A stretch of 64,000 nt of DNA from Azolla caroliniana. Lineage: Eukaryota > Polypodiophyta. Positions within the stretch are counted from its first letter, which is position 1, and each line of letters opens with the position of its first letter. Positions 10,036 to 20,716 of the stretch are shown piece after piece. The DNA is taken from assembly GCA_043228905.1 (NCBI GenBank), contig JBHGNT010000007.1, forward strand, positions 8,866,001-8,930,000. The letters are read 5' to 3'. Position numbers and translations under genes: made by a program. The notes beneath the pieces were generated by a model that did not search any database, had not been told where the DNA came from, and saw only the letters and a list, made by a program, of their open reading frames with translations.

Positions 10036-10452
10036 GTGACAAGCTCAACATTGGGTGTGTAACACGGTGTGTAACCCAGTGTGTAGACTGGGTGTGTAAA
10101 ACAGTACGCATAATATGGTCGTATCGGTGCGTAAACCGAAAGGCCGTTAGTATGGTATTCCTCATAAGGAATAATTTTGGGAGTTAGTGTAGTAGGCTCA
10201 TTTATGAGCAGTCAAGTACTGTCAGTACTTGTGTCAGCCCGATAGTCAGGGCTTGTATAAAAGGTGCTCATTGAGCACGAAATATGTACATAGGGTCATT
10301 ATTTTGAAATAGAACTGAGTTGTCTGATCTATCTCTCTGTCTCTCCCTCTCCATCTCCATCTCTGCGTTTTCTATGTTTTTTACCAAACTGTCATTCTCT
10401 GAACTGTGTACTCTGTGTTTCACATACGCTTCCGCACATGTATTCTTTTACA
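10030..10452 (+). repeat. Copia-II 3' LTR
   Basis: 423 bp, same length as the 5' LTR, ending TTTTACA before the TTCCT duplication. It keeps the dyad at 10213-10231. Numerous substitutions against the 5' copy show age. Confidence 0.9.
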
Positions 10453-10457
10453 TTCCT

Positions 10458-10575
10458 CATCTCATCGTTCCCGAGTTTCTAGCCTCATTATGTTGTGTTC
10501 CACGTTCATAACCTTATCGGTTGTAGCCTTATCATCTATGCTTTGTCGTAGTCTAGCGTTGGTGTGTCCGTGACA
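10458..10575 (+). repeat. LTR-B 3' LTR, right part
   Basis: Continues the LTR-B alignment interrupted at 3968 (cgagtttctagcctcat ... gtccgtgaca) and ends in CA at 10575, matching the end of the 5' LTR at 2221. Confidence 0.85.
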
Positions 10576-13190
10576 CTTGCTCGCTCAATAGCCTTGATGC
10601 GAAAAACTGATAATGAATCATACTCAATGCATATCCAACGTAGATATTAGAGTATGTAAGGTTGTCTTAATATGCCAATTAACCCACCATAAGTTCTTAG
10701 TGCTATATGAGAGTAACTCCCAATAGCAATATTATATCGTAATTTCTCTTTTCAATTTAATCTTGATTTTAAATATTTGTGCTATTTTAACTGCCCTTTG
10801 TGAAAATGGAAAGGCGAAAGGGCTAGCTGGGATTTTAAGAATTCAATTGGGAATTTCATGTAAAATAGTCGGCATTGGCAATGCATGATTTATCCCATTT
10901 CTAATGTGTAACATTAATGTCTTTAACTTGCCATTTGAGATCCAAGAACTTCACGTGACAAGTTTTGGTAGACAACTATCCAAGTCAAGTGCAAGATAGG
11001 TCCGGAGGACCATCACGTGAGCTCATTAGTAAACATAATTTTTTATGTATTTGAATGCATGGATAAAATCTAATGGATACATGATAAACACAAACTTACA
11101 TGATCACATTGTTGACATACATATGATCACATAGTTTAATGCATGGATACAAACAAATGAGTGTATATGATGGCCTCAAAGGCGGCTCCGATGGAGTTGA
11201 AAGACAATGAATAGCCTTCATCCAACAATGGTCGTCCTCTCCCTTTCTTGAGTCAGTGGGCATCCACATAAGATGGAACTATCACGTCCCTACAAGGATT
11301 TGTACATAATAATCTCATTTGTAAAATTTTATAACTAATGGAAGGAGTTTTTTTGGGGGGAAAAAAAAACAAATGAGTGTATATGATAAATACAATTTTA
11401 CATAGTTACATAATACTTACATTCAGAAAGGCTCGAAAGAATGAGCTTTATGACAACCCTACCATGTTCGTACATTTATATTCAAGAATGTGTTAGATCA
11501 AAAGTCTCTTGTATGATGTATATAGGCAATGCTTTCACATTGTGCTTAAGCGTGTAACATCTCGTTCTTAGTCATCAATACAATGTAACAAAATCATGTC
11601 ATGAAGCTTATATATACACATGTATGGAAGATATACAACCCCATGTGGAATTTTGTTTATTGATCATAAATGTATTTGAAATCCAATCTTCAAAAATTAA
11701 CTACGGCACTTTATTGGTTGCATGCCGTACAAAATCTTATGTGAGTGAAATCTACAATAAAGTATAATGATGCAATAGGTTTTATATGGTTTCTAGCTAG
11801 GATTTTTCCTTTTTTATACAAAATGTTGGAAAATGTAGGTCCTCACAAGTTACTATCAACTAGCATGCATGTTATAAGTTCGTAATTGATGCCCCATTGC
11901 TTAGCTAGGTTTTGGCCAATGTTTGTACTATTTTGCGTGAAACCCAATTTTTAGTGTGATTAAGGAAATGCTAGGGGGAAACTTTGTTGATTCACTTTCC
12001 AAGACATGACATAATGGAAGTTTGTTCTTTGCCTAGGACAAGTTGGACAATCTAAGATCCCTTGGGCTTGATGCCTTACATATTTGCATTTAAGGCGTAA
12101 GTCTTGACAAAAAATTGAAATACTTAAATATAAGTTATTAAGGGGCACATCTCTCGCAATGGAGTGTGGTATGTGCACACATGTCGAGTACACACATGAA
12201 GACCATGTCCATGTGTTAATGATGGCTCTAGTAGTTCCCGAGTGTGCATAAACATTAAATTTCAAGGTACAATATCTCGATGTCATCGCCAAACATCTAA
12301 AGAGGTTGGCTCTTCCATGTCCAATATTGCCAATCCCAAGATAAAATGTGTCCAATGGCATATGGGGCCCCAATACAAACATATATGAAATATTCTGGAC
12401 TCAAGATCGTGTAATTGGCAATGGCATGTGCATAGTACAGACATATCAAGTAGTAGGTTCCACTTGTTTCCCAATTTGAGAACACATTTAGTTTCAAATT
12501 TTACCTTCTGAACGTTATCACCAAATGTGTACATTAAGAAAAAAGTTCACCCTCCCATGCCCACCTGTGTTTACTTCCGTACCCCAATAGGTTGGGATGC
12601 ATATTGAAGCGCCCACCATTTGAAAAAAAGGGTAATTTTCCCATATTTGAAACCTTGTATAAAATAGAGGAAAAACCTTGTGCCATTAATTTGCGCTAAA
12701 GACATGCATGCCCATGTAGGTATCTAACGTCACGAAAACTTAATGGATAGTCATTGTTCGTTAGAATGCCCATTAAATATGGACATAAGATAATTTGGTA
12801 AATTACATAAAGCCAACAATTAGAGAGTAGAATTTGTTTCTCGTAAACATGTCCACAAGATAGAGGTAACCCAGGTAGATAACCATGCGAATACTTTTGT
12901 TAAGCGCAAAAATCTAGCAAAATGAGGTCCACAATGCCTATAGCTTTTAAGGTGGATCCACATTTACACAATTTCATTCACATCTCCCAACAACAATGTT
13001 TAAGTAATATGAGTTTTTGAAGTCATTTCACTCACATTTCCCCACAAAAGTTCAATACTTTGAGCTTTTCTTTGTGAGACCCTCCTCACCTTTCCTCTTG
13101 TTTTCCACGTACTATCCAAGTTTCCACAAGCGACATACCACATGTTTCCCCGTTCCATTCCACATCCCAAGCTTTTGCTAGAAGAGGCCT
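10576..13190. other. Gene-poor AT-rich DNA
   Basis: No coding region, tRNA, LTR or clear terminal repeat could be supported here. The few open frames are short, lack recognisable domains and look like chance. Confidence 0.6.
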
Positions 13191-13198
13191 TCAACATG

Positions 13199-13206
13199 CC
13201 TCTTTG

Positions 13207-13240
<34 letters not shown>

Positions 13241-13245
13241 TGAGA
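13199..13245. repeat. CT/GA microsatellite
   Basis: An almost uninterrupted CT run. It creates a run of Arg-Glu codons in a minus-strand frame, which is why that frame looks long; the frame has no recognisable domain. Confidence 0.85.
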
Positions 13246-13807
13246 GTCGCACTCAGAGTGTGTGCATTCTCGATTGCGACATTCATTAGTAAAGTTCTTG
13301 AACTTCGAGAATCTCTGCTCACTTTCACATATACATATTATATATTCTTCATCAAATGGGTCATATTCGACCTTCAAATATGGCAATAAAATCTTTCTCC
13401 CTCTCTGTCTTCTCTCATATTTCCCTACAAACTTGAACATTCTAGGTTTATTGGCCATGGGAAGCCACATACATTTTCTATTATGTTCCCATGTTTTGTT
13501 CAAATTGCTACACTTAACATCCTTCCCCTCTTTATCTTTTGAGATGTTCGGCACTAAGACTTTCAATAGTTAGGTGTGTACGAAGCCTACAATGAATGCC
13601 CATAGGAGTACCGAGGTTCTCTTTGCGCGAACGGGCTCTTCAGCTTTCCCTACAAATCGTCCACACACGATCGAACAGAAAGCGTTTCTATGCATGCGGA
13701 GGAAGAAGCGCTTCCGAGCAAAGGAGACAACATCGTCGTCGTCGTGACATAAATTCATGTTCGACGGAAATCAAAACTAATAGAGAGCAAGAGCACGAGA
13801 GGGGGGG

Positions 13808-13829
13808 AATGTATACATACATACATACA

Positions 13830-13865
<36 letters not shown>

Positions 13866-14190
13866 TATATATATGTATGTATGTATGTATGTATATCATC
13901 AGGCATGTGTATACATATGTATACATATGAATGTATGTGATGGTGATGGTGATGATGGTGACGTGAGGGATGAGGAGGATACACACTATATGTAATGGGA
14001 AACTACTGTATACACAACAAATACATATACATTATACATATACATATACATATATACATATACATATACATATTCCTATACCTATAGGCTATACCTATAC
14101 CTATACATATACGTATACATATACATATACATATACGTATACGTATACGTATACATATACTGTTATACGTATAATACTGGTATACATATA
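13808..14190. repeat. ATAC/TATG and CATATA microsatellites
   Basis: (ATAC)n from about 13810, merging into (TA)n and (TATG)n near 13855-13895, then a hexamer-like (TATACA/CATATA)n tract from about 14020 to 14160 interspersed with CCTATA and CGTATA variants. Simple-sequence DNA upstream of the TPR gene. 13560-13800 holds nothing I recognise. Confidence 0.9.
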
Positions 14191-14353
14191 CTCTGATAGA
14201 TAGCTTTTGGTCTGTCTGTCTGTCTCTGATAGCCGTTACAGGAGAGCAGAGCGGAGGAGCAGAGGAGCCACAATTTCCTCTCCGCTTTGCTTTTCTTTGT
14301 TTGCTTTACCTTCTTCCTACTCCATCGCCCACATCAGGAAAGCTCCATTTACT

Positions 14354-14358
<5 letters not shown>

Positions 14359-14391
<33 letters not shown>

Positions 14392-14651
14392 AGAGTCAGT
14401 ATTATTAATTTGGTCTTCTCTGTCTTCTAGAAAGAAGTCTTTCTGCTGCTGCTGCTGCTGCTATTTTCTCCTATTCAAATCAAATCAAATCAAAATCTCT
14501 TCTATCTATCTATTCTTCATTCTCGTCTGTTCTATTTCCATTCCATTCCATTCTCTATTCATTCTCTATTCTATTCTGTTCTCCATCCATCCATCGCCCC
14601 CCACTTACCAAAAAGTTCCATCTCTTTCTCCTGTCATCTTTCTGTTTTCAG

Positions 14652-14707
<56 letters not shown>
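14359..14707 (+). promoter_or_regulatory. Pyrimidine-rich leader of the TPR gene
   Basis: Two long CT runs (about 14359-14390 and 14652-14707) and a CTG run (14440-14462) lie in a pyrimidine-rich leader that ends 5 nt before the start codon. This is probably the 5' UTR/core promoter. No convincing TATA box was identified, so the transcription start is not placed. Confidence 0.5.
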
Positions 14708-14711
<4 letters not shown>

Positions 14712-17333
14712 ATGGCGCCAAGCCTGAGAGAGCAGAAAGTGGCACAGATCTTCCACAAATTCGACAAGAACAGAGATGGGCGATTGAACCGAGACGAAAT
14801 GTCTTCTTTGGTTATCGCTGTGAACCCCAGAGTTCAGTTCAGCGATGATCAGATTGTCGCTATTCTCGACGAAGTATTCAGAACCTACGGAGAATACATT
14901 GACCCTTACAAAGGTCTGAGTTTAGAAGGTCTTCTTCAGACCTATGATGATGGAGCTGGCGATGTCGATCGAGATTTTGATGCTCTGAATCTAGCTATGA
15001 CGAAGAATCAGAAGAAAGAAGAAGAACCTGAAGGAGAAGGAACAGATAAAGATGACGCGGAAGAAGACAAGTCCGATGCTGTCTCTTCCTCTGGAGATGA
15101 CAGGAACCCTAACCTTAAATGTGTTCCTAACCCTAATCTTCCCGTCAGAAGGAAGAGAAGTGTTGGATCATGGGCTGGATCGCCCAAGAATGGTATTGCT
15201 TATGATGATACGTGGCGGTTAGTTGAAGATCTTGAGATGCTCATCAGAAGGTTGGAGATGAAAATGGAAGCAAAATTAAACAGAAAGCTCAAGAAGCTTC
15301 CATATCTCTCCTCTTTTGGTCTCTCCAGAAGAGACCTGGTGAGTTTCTCTGATAGAAAACCTTCGTCAGAGATGGGCTTTTCTGAGAAGAAGTCCCCTTC
15401 TGAGATGGTTTCCTCAGAGAAGAAATCGTCATTGTCGCCACCATCAACTGTCGAGGTTTTGATGAATAGAAGAAGGCCATGGGAGGAACTTGGAGTAGAC
15501 TACACAAATTTTCTGAAAGGATTGGCTGCCATAAGAGAGAAAGCAAACTCCACAAGAACACAAGAAGAAGCTTTCGATGCTCACATGGCCATAGGAAGGT
15601 CCCTCTTTGATCACAGGCTATACAAGGAAGCACTACTGAGCTTCCAGAAAGCATCTGAACTGAAGCCAACAGATGTCCGCCCGCATTTCCAGTGTGGGAA
15701 TGCATTATATTCTCTCTTCCGAATCTCCGAAGCTCGGGAATCTTACATGTTGGCTCTCGAGGCGGGCGAGATCGGTGCAGGTCAATGGAATAGTATCTTA
15801 CCTCAAATTCATGTGAACTTAGGGATTGCTCTCGAAGGAGAAGGCATGTTGTTGAGCGCGAGCGAACACTACAAAGAGGCGGCGATACGAGAGCCCAAGC
15901 ATTTCCGAGCTCTCAAGCATCTCGGGAGCGCCTTGTATGGTTGTGGGGAGTTTAAAGCTGCGAAGAAGGCCCTTAATGAAGCTATTTTCTTGAATCCCGA
16001 GTATTCGGATGCTCATTGTGATCTCGGATCGACATTACATGCATTAGGAGATCATGATGAAGCTATCAAAGAGTTTGAAAAGGCCATCGAGCTAAAGCAC
16101 GATCATATCGAAGCCATATTTAACCTGGCTACTTTGTATAAGGACACTGGGAAGTTCCAGAGGGCAGCTGATACATATGGTAGAGTTTTGGCATTGGAAG
16201 GTAATCATTGGCGAGCTGAGCTCAATCGGGCTGTTTCTTTGCTAGGGGCCGGCCATGTCGAAGAGGCTAAGAAAGCATTCAAATTGGCGTATAAGATGAC
16301 TAGGAGGTCAGAGCTATATGAAGCTATAGTTCATTTAAAGCAAATGGAGAGGAGGCCCAAGGGTCTTTCTGGTTTTCTTAGGAGAGGAGAAGAGAATGGC
16401 GGTATGGTCGGGGAGAGCTTCCGGGCGTCCGAAGAGAATTCAGTAACTATCAGCATCTCGAGGATTCGAAGAGCAAATGCGCAAACTACACCTTGCTTAT
16501 GGCTTGCAAGAGCACTTGAGATTAGGAAACTTCAAAGGTCAACTAGATTGAACAAGCTCGATACTTTGAGTGTGAAGAAGGAGATTGTTCAGAGCAATCT
16601 TCCAGTATCATCTTCGGGTATTGGAACTGCCGAGAAATCCATACGAAAAGAGGCACTAGAGAAGGTGTTAAGGAAGTTACTTCATTTCCTCAGCCCCGAA
16701 GCTTTCCAAGGATCGATGAAATCGATTAATGAGAAGGTACTAACTCTCCTGGACACCTCTGAATCGGGAAGAGTTGATTTGGGAATGGTTTTCGCGATGC
16801 TTGCCCCACTATGTGGGGGTTCATTAGACAAGAGGAAACGCATCGCATTCGATGCTTTGGTGTGGAGGTCGTCAGAGAATCGAGGTGGAGAAATCTCTAG
16901 AGAAGATGCTCACCACTACATAAGAACCTTGAGGTTAGCTTACTTCCCAGCTCAAGAGCACAATGATTCAATGCAAGAAAGTGTGGAAGGAGGAGAAGAT
17001 CGAGAGGCGAGTATCTCGTATCCCGAATTTATAGAGCTCTTTGATGATCTCGAATCAGGTTTTGGCGTTTTGAACATATTGGCAAGGCTAGAGGTACAGG
17101 ACCGTGTCCGTCGTGGCCGACATTCTTGCTCCGTGTGTTTGTACCCTATCATGGGATCTCGTTTCAAAGAGGTTAGGGCTGGTTTTAGTCTCTGCTCCAT
17201 TTGTTATAGTAGTGGTAAAGTGCCCCTAGCTTCGAAACAAGAAGAATATTGCTTTAAGGAGTATCATAGCGATGTAGAGTCTGTGAAAGGCCGGTTTAAA
17301 TTCTTCCGAGCTCGATCATCGTCCGATTCGTAA
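14712..17333 (+). CDS. EF-hand/TPR protein with C-terminal zinc finger (At1g05150-like)
   Basis: 873 residues, one uninterrupted frame; the ATG follows the CT-rich leader. Domains: a complete EF-hand loop at residues 18-29 (D18, N20, D22, R24, N26, E29) and the family signature AVNPRVQF; an acidic linker about 98-135; tandem TPR units about 286-545 (for example AHCDLGSTLHALGDHDEAI); a helical EF-like region about 650-760; and a C-terminal Cys-rich segment starting at His804 with CSVC and CSIC pairs, resembling a ZZ-type finger. This layout matches the plant 'calcium-binding tetratricopeptide' family (Arabidopsis At1g05150 and At2g32450, about 800 residues). Family function is poorly known. 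A Ca2+-responsive protein scaffold is an inference from EF-hand plus TPR. No transit peptide or membrane segment is evident. Its 3' end faces the PPR gene. Confidence 0.9.
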   Translation: MAPSLREQKVAQIFHKFDKNRDGRLNRDEMSSLVIAVNPRVQFSDDQIVAILDEVFRTYGEYIDPYKGLSLEGLLQTYDDGAGDVDRDFDALNLAMTKNQKKEEEPEGEGTDKDDAEEDKSDAVSSSGDDRNPNLKCVPNPNLPVRRKRSVGSWAGSPKNGIAYDDTWRLVEDLEMLIRRLEMKMEAKLNRKLKKLPYLSSFGLSRRDLVSFSDRKPSSEMGFSEKKSPSEMVSSEKKSSLSPPSTVEVLMNRRRPWEELGVDYTNFLKGLAAIREKANSTRTQEEAFDAHMAIGRSLFDHRLYKEALLSFQKASELKPTDVRPHFQCGNALYSLFRISEARESYMLALEAGEIGAGQWNSILPQIHVNLGIALEGEGMLLSASEHYKEAAIREPKHFRALKHLGSALYGCGEFKAAKKALNEAIFLNPEYSDAHCDLGSTLHALGDHDEAIKEFEKAIELKHDHIEAIFNLATLYKDTGKFQRAADTYGRVLALEGNHWRAELNRAVSLLGAGHVEEAKKAFKLAYKMTRRSELYEAIVHLKQMERRPKGLSGFLRRGEENGGMVGESFRASEENSVTISISRIRRANAQTTPCLWLARALEIRKLQRSTRLNKLDTLSVKKEIVQSNLPVSSSGIGTAEKSIRKEALEKVLRKLLHFLSPEAFQGSMKSINEKVLTLLDTSESGRVDLGMVFAMLAPLCGGSLDKRKRIAFDALVWRSSENRGGEISREDAHHYIRTLRLAYFPAQEHNDSMQESVEGGEDREASISYPEFIELFDDLESGFGVLNILARLEVQDRVRRGRHSCSVCLYPIMGSRFKEVRAGFSLCSICYSSGKVPLASKQEEYCFKEYHSDVESVKGRFKFFRARSSSDS

Positions 17334-18154
17334 TTTTGAGCAAATGGAAAGGAAAAGAAACCCCCAAGGTTTGTAAGTAAGTAAAACAATGGTCTCAAAA
17401 GGGAAGACCAAATGTTGATTTATAGATAGCACTTTCCTCATGGAGATGGCAATTGAATTGGCAAATTTATTATTTATGCAAGTTGTAAAGTTCAACACTT
17501 TTTGTATATATATTACACGTGTTGATGGCCCCATTTCAAATGATTTCATGATAGATTGTAATTACTTGGGTTGCTGCACACTATTAAATCGACACGGCTA
17601 TTTCATAATCATGTTAGAAGCGCGCTTTCACATCTTTTTATCTTCATCATAAATGTCTCTTTTGTGAAGAATCTCAATCGACTTATTGCCATAAAGTGCC
17701 AAGTTATAAAATGGAGAATATATTCTTGAAATAGTAATCAAAGGAAATTTCAATATCGTAATGCAATAAATCCAATGGAAATGATGCTTTGGGGATTGAT
17801 TCAGATGCAGAAGTGCTACTTATAGTATGCATGAGTAATTAGCTTAGTTTGTGAACTATGAATAGTACACACTAAAAGTCAAAACGCAGTTGATCCTACA
17901 AGAAAATATGGCTATTACGAAAAACATTTAATTATTTTTTGGCTAAGCCTTGATCAGGCATCAAATCAATAAATCATGGTTCTCAATCAAAGGTTCCCTT
18001 TGGTGAGTACCCCCCACTAGGAATTACCAACGTGAATAAACTGCTTTCTTGCTTGCTCTTCCTACTTAAACCATAGCTACAAAACCAAAAATGTCACAAT
18101 AAAACAAAGTTTTAATGTGTAACTGTAGTATTGGACAAATTTTGTTTTTTTCCA
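17334..18154. other. Convergent intergenic region between the TPR and PPR genes
   Basis: 821 bp between two convergent stop codons. AT-rich, presumably containing both 3' UTRs and polyadenylation regions. No coding region, repeat or clear signal was resolved. Confidence 0.6.
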
Positions 18155-20335
18155 TCAGCTGTAATACTGGGCATAAATATTTGACATCATAACATAAGTT
18201 GTTGCATCTTCAGGTTGCAAAGCCAAAGCTTTTTCGAACACTTGCTGAGCTAGGTGTAGGTTTGTGTGCCGACCACATGCCCCGAGCAATCCTAACCACA
18301 AGGACAAATCAGTACCAACAGGCATCCTTTTCAATACATTTTCTACCATTCCAAAATTGCCAGTTCGGCCTAGAAGATCTAGCAAAATAGCATAGTGCTT
18401 CATATTCGGGACTATGTTATAATCTCTAGCCATAGAGACAAAGCTCTGAAACCCTGCATCAAATAGACCACTATGATTGCATGCTGTGAGAGCTGACGCA
18501 AACATTACTGCATCAGGGCTAATTCCAAACAATACTAAACTACGAAACATTTTCCCTACTTCAAGGAAATTTCCATCTTCGGCATGACTGGCACAACAAG
18601 ATGTCCATGCAACAATGTCTGGTGCATGAAGATGATCGAACAGGTAGTGTGCATCTAGCATACAAGCACACTTTCCATAGGCATGAATCAGTGTGGCCGA
18701 GATAGATGGAATTTGATCATAATTTGCTGAAGTGAGGATGAAATGAATCTCCTCACATATGTCTAAGTTACAAGTGTTGCAGCATGCCTTTAAAATGGAC
18801 ATTAGAGTGGCATCAGTGAGTATTACCCCCCGATGAAAAGCTTGTATGCGTTTATATAGATGTGATGCTTTATCTCCAAGACCACTCTCAGCATAGACAG
18901 AGAACATCACACTCCATGTGACTACATCTGGACATGCAACCCCAGCGAACACCTCCTCTGCTTCAACTATGGCTCTACATTTTCCATATACATTTATAAG
19001 AGTGTTTGCCATGATGTTATCAAAGGAAAAGCCTTTCCTATCAAAGTCAATTTTCAATGCCTTAGCAATCTCTAAAGATATCTCTTTACTCGATTGGCCA
19101 TATAGTTGTTGCTTATCTACGAGGATGGAACAAGCTTGCAGGGTAGCTACAAATGTGAGCTCATCAGGATTTACACCCTCCCCTAGCATTTTCATGTAGT
19201 AGTGTAACCCTTTCTCTCCTTCATTTTGCTCAATGCATGCTGAAAGCATAGATGTCCATGATACCACATCTTGTCGGGTTGATGCAACAAGTAAACTCTC
19301 GGCTTCTTTAATTGCCCCACATTTACCATACATACTTACCAGGGCATTGCCAACAAAAACATCGTACAAAAGCCCTTTTCTCTTGGCATATGCATGCAAT
19401 GCTTGTCCAATCTCCAAATCTCTGGCATTTAAGAACTCTCTATCCTTATCAGAAACTTTTTCCATAGGTTTGTCTATGTCGGCAATATGGCCACCCAAGG
19501 CTTGAAAGATGGACATAAGAGTGCGTGAGTCAGGCTCTTTGCTTTCCTCTAGCATTTGCCTATATAGTCTTAAAGCCTTCTCTCCTTGACAATGGTCAAC
19601 AAATGCCAATAGTATAGCATTCCATGAGATTGTATCTCGACTTCGCATCGACACAAATACATCCTCAGCATCACTAACACGCCCACATTTACCGTACATA
19701 GTTATAAGAGAGTTTCCTACAAACACATCCGACAAGAACCCTTTTTCTCTAACGTCAGAATGAAGCTTCTTTCCTAGTTTGAGGTCCTGTATGGATCCAC
19801 AAACCTTAAAAAGACTTACAAAAGTGTGAGAATCTGGATCTATACCCTCATCAAGCATAAGACCATACATTCGGAGGGCTTTATGGGCGTGTCCACAATC
19901 AACATAAGCCGCGATAATGGCCGTCCATGAGAAGACTGTACGACGCGCCAAAGAATGAGAGACATGGACAGCTTCTTCGACATCACCACATTTGGCGAGG
20001 GTTACAACAAGGTAATCTCCGAGGAGACCCGACAAATCCATGCCACTCTTGGTGGCAGTAATGTGATGATAGACTTGTTTTGCAGATAAAAGGTCCTTCT
20101 TTCTATTGCAGGTCTTGAGAAAGCACATGTAGGTAGAATTGGAGGGAGAGGTGTCAATAGTGGAGAGAAGAGAGAGAGCTTTCTGAATGTGCCCTCTCTC
20201 GCAGAGGGAACAGAGGAGGTGTTCATCATTGTCATCTCTGGTGCTAAAGACTTCTTCATAAGGTCTAGTAGAGCTTGATCTGGAATATATTCTTGTTCTT
20301 TGCCTCGCTTTCAGCAATGAGAATATATTTCTCAT
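18155..20335 (-). CDS. PLS-type pentatricopeptide repeat protein with partial E motif
   Basis: 726 residues, no intron. The start is the ATG that opens an Arg/Ser-rich, acid-poor N-terminus (MRNIFSLLKARQRTRIYSR), consistent with mitochondrial or plastid import. From about residue 34 to 660 there are repeated PPR units, including VFVGNSLITMYGKCGRVSDA, TVFSWTAIIAAYVDCGHA and DVVSWTSMLSACIEQNEGEK, with the P, L and S variants typical of organellar RNA-binding factors. The C-terminus has the start of an E motif (LWLGLLGACGRHTNLHLAQQ ... MSNIYA) and stops at QYYS. There is no E+ or DYW domain, so it cannot supply its own deaminase. The expected role is organellar RNA editing or processing; the target is unknown. 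A MITE-like element lies 76 bp upstream of the start codon. Confidence 0.88.
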   Translation of the reverse strand: MRNIFSLLKARQRTRIYSRSSSTRPYEEVFSTRDDNDEHLLCSLCERGHIQKALSLLSTIDTSPSNSTYMCFLKTCNRKKDLLSAKQVYHHITATKSGMDLSGLLGDYLVVTLAKCGDVEEAVHVSHSLARRTVFSWTAIIAAYVDCGHAHKALRMYGLMLDEGIDPDSHTFVSLFKVCGSIQDLKLGKKLHSDVREKGFLSDVFVGNSLITMYGKCGRVSDAEDVFVSMRSRDTISWNAILLAFVDHCQGEKALRLYRQMLEESKEPDSRTLMSIFQALGGHIADIDKPMEKVSDKDREFLNARDLEIGQALHAYAKRKGLLYDVFVGNALVSMYGKCGAIKEAESLLVASTRQDVVSWTSMLSACIEQNEGEKGLHYYMKMLGEGVNPDELTFVATLQACSILVDKQQLYGQSSKEISLEIAKALKIDFDRKGFSFDNIMANTLINVYGKCRAIVEAEEVFAGVACPDVVTWSVMFSVYAESGLGDKASHLYKRIQAFHRGVILTDATLMSILKACCNTCNLDICEEIHFILTSANYDQIPSISATLIHAYGKCACMLDAHYLFDHLHAPDIVAWTSCCASHAEDGNFLEVGKMFRSLVLFGISPDAVMFASALTACNHSGLFDAGFQSFVSMARDYNIVPNMKHYAILLDLLGRTGNFGMVENVLKRMPVGTDLSLWLGLLGACGRHTNLHLAQQVFEKALALQPEDATTYVMMSNIYAQYYS

Positions 20336-20411
20336 CTATCTGCTGCCATTTCCTCGTGTCAAAAACCTCACAATCAAGAAGAAGTCATGTAGGTAGGTTT
20401 CCTATCTCCTC

Positions 20412-20707
20412 GGAATCGGTAACGGTTCCGTTCGGTTTTGGCTTAACCGGTTTGGCCTTGTCCAAGCCAAACCAGTTAAGTTAACCGGTTTGGGAGTTTC
20501 CAACCTCCGGTTTAAGCCAAGCTTATTAAGCCTTAACCGGTTTGGCCCAAATTGGTTTGGTTCGGCTTGAGCCACCCCAAAGCGAGCTCAAACCAGTTAA
20601 GGAAGCCCAAGCCTAAACCGAACTGAACTAAACCGCTAAACCGTTAAAAATTAGTTTAATGGTTCTGTTCAAGCTTGAGCCGGGCCGTTGTCAATTCCTA
20701 CAATAGT
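20412..20707. mobile_element. MITE-like element upstream of the PPR gene
   Basis: About 296 bp rich in AACCGGTTT-type inverted motifs. It is flanked by a perfect 9-bp direct repeat TATCTCCTC (20403-20411 and 20708-20716). The left end ggaatcggtaacgg matches the complement of the right part (ggaattgacaacgg) at 11 of 14 positions; the right TIR-like copy sits about 10 bp inside the repeat. The right end read on the minus strand (taggaattgacaacggcccg) resembles hAT-type MITE ends, which give 8-bp duplications. Family assignment is tentative. Confidence 0.5.
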
Positions 20708-20716
20708 TATCTCCTC

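Larger units (their letters stand above)
3969..10452 (+). mobile_element. Copia-II, full-length but decayed Ty1/copia element
   Basis: 423-bp LTRs at both ends, TG...CA, flanked by a perfect 5-bp target duplication TTCCT (3964-3968 and 10453-10457). A primer site matching initiator-Met tRNA follows the 5' LTR, and a polypurine tract precedes the 3' LTR. gag, protease, integrase, RT and RNase H are all recognisable but broken by stops and frameshifts, and there is a ~700 bp insertion at 7189-7887. The LTR pair differs at many sites, so the insertion is not recent. It landed in the 3' LTR of LTR-B. Confidence 0.95.
1709..10575 (+). mobile_element. LTR-B, non-autonomous LTR retroelement (split by Copia-II)
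   Basis: Two matching LTRs (1709-2221 and 3571-3968 plus 10458-10575) enclose only 1349 bp. The internal part has no gag, protease, RT or integrase. It is made of repeats: a Lys/Asp-coding repeat block and a 48-bp minisatellite. The 3' LTR is preceded by a purine tract (aaaggggaggataa). The flanks are CTTGT and CTTGC, an imperfect 5-bp target duplication. Copia-II is inserted in the 3' LTR; joining 3968 to 10458 restores alignment with the 5' LTR. No canonical TGG primer site follows the 5' LTR, so priming is unclear. It must have been mobilised in trans. It resembles LARD-type elements. Confidence 0.8.

Noticed and set aside
11960-12534. Overlapping minus-strand ORFs in the gene-poor region
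   Set aside because: AT-rich chance frames without domains or conserved motifs.
13000-13566. 188-codon minus-strand open frame
   Set aside because: Its length depends on a CT/GA microsatellite read as Arg-Glu; no domain, no sensible codon pattern and no supporting neighbours.
14207-14848. Plus-strand open frame overlapping the start of the TPR gene
   Set aside because: It reads Ser/Leu repeats from CT tracts and the TPR coding sequence in the wrong frame; this is leader DNA.
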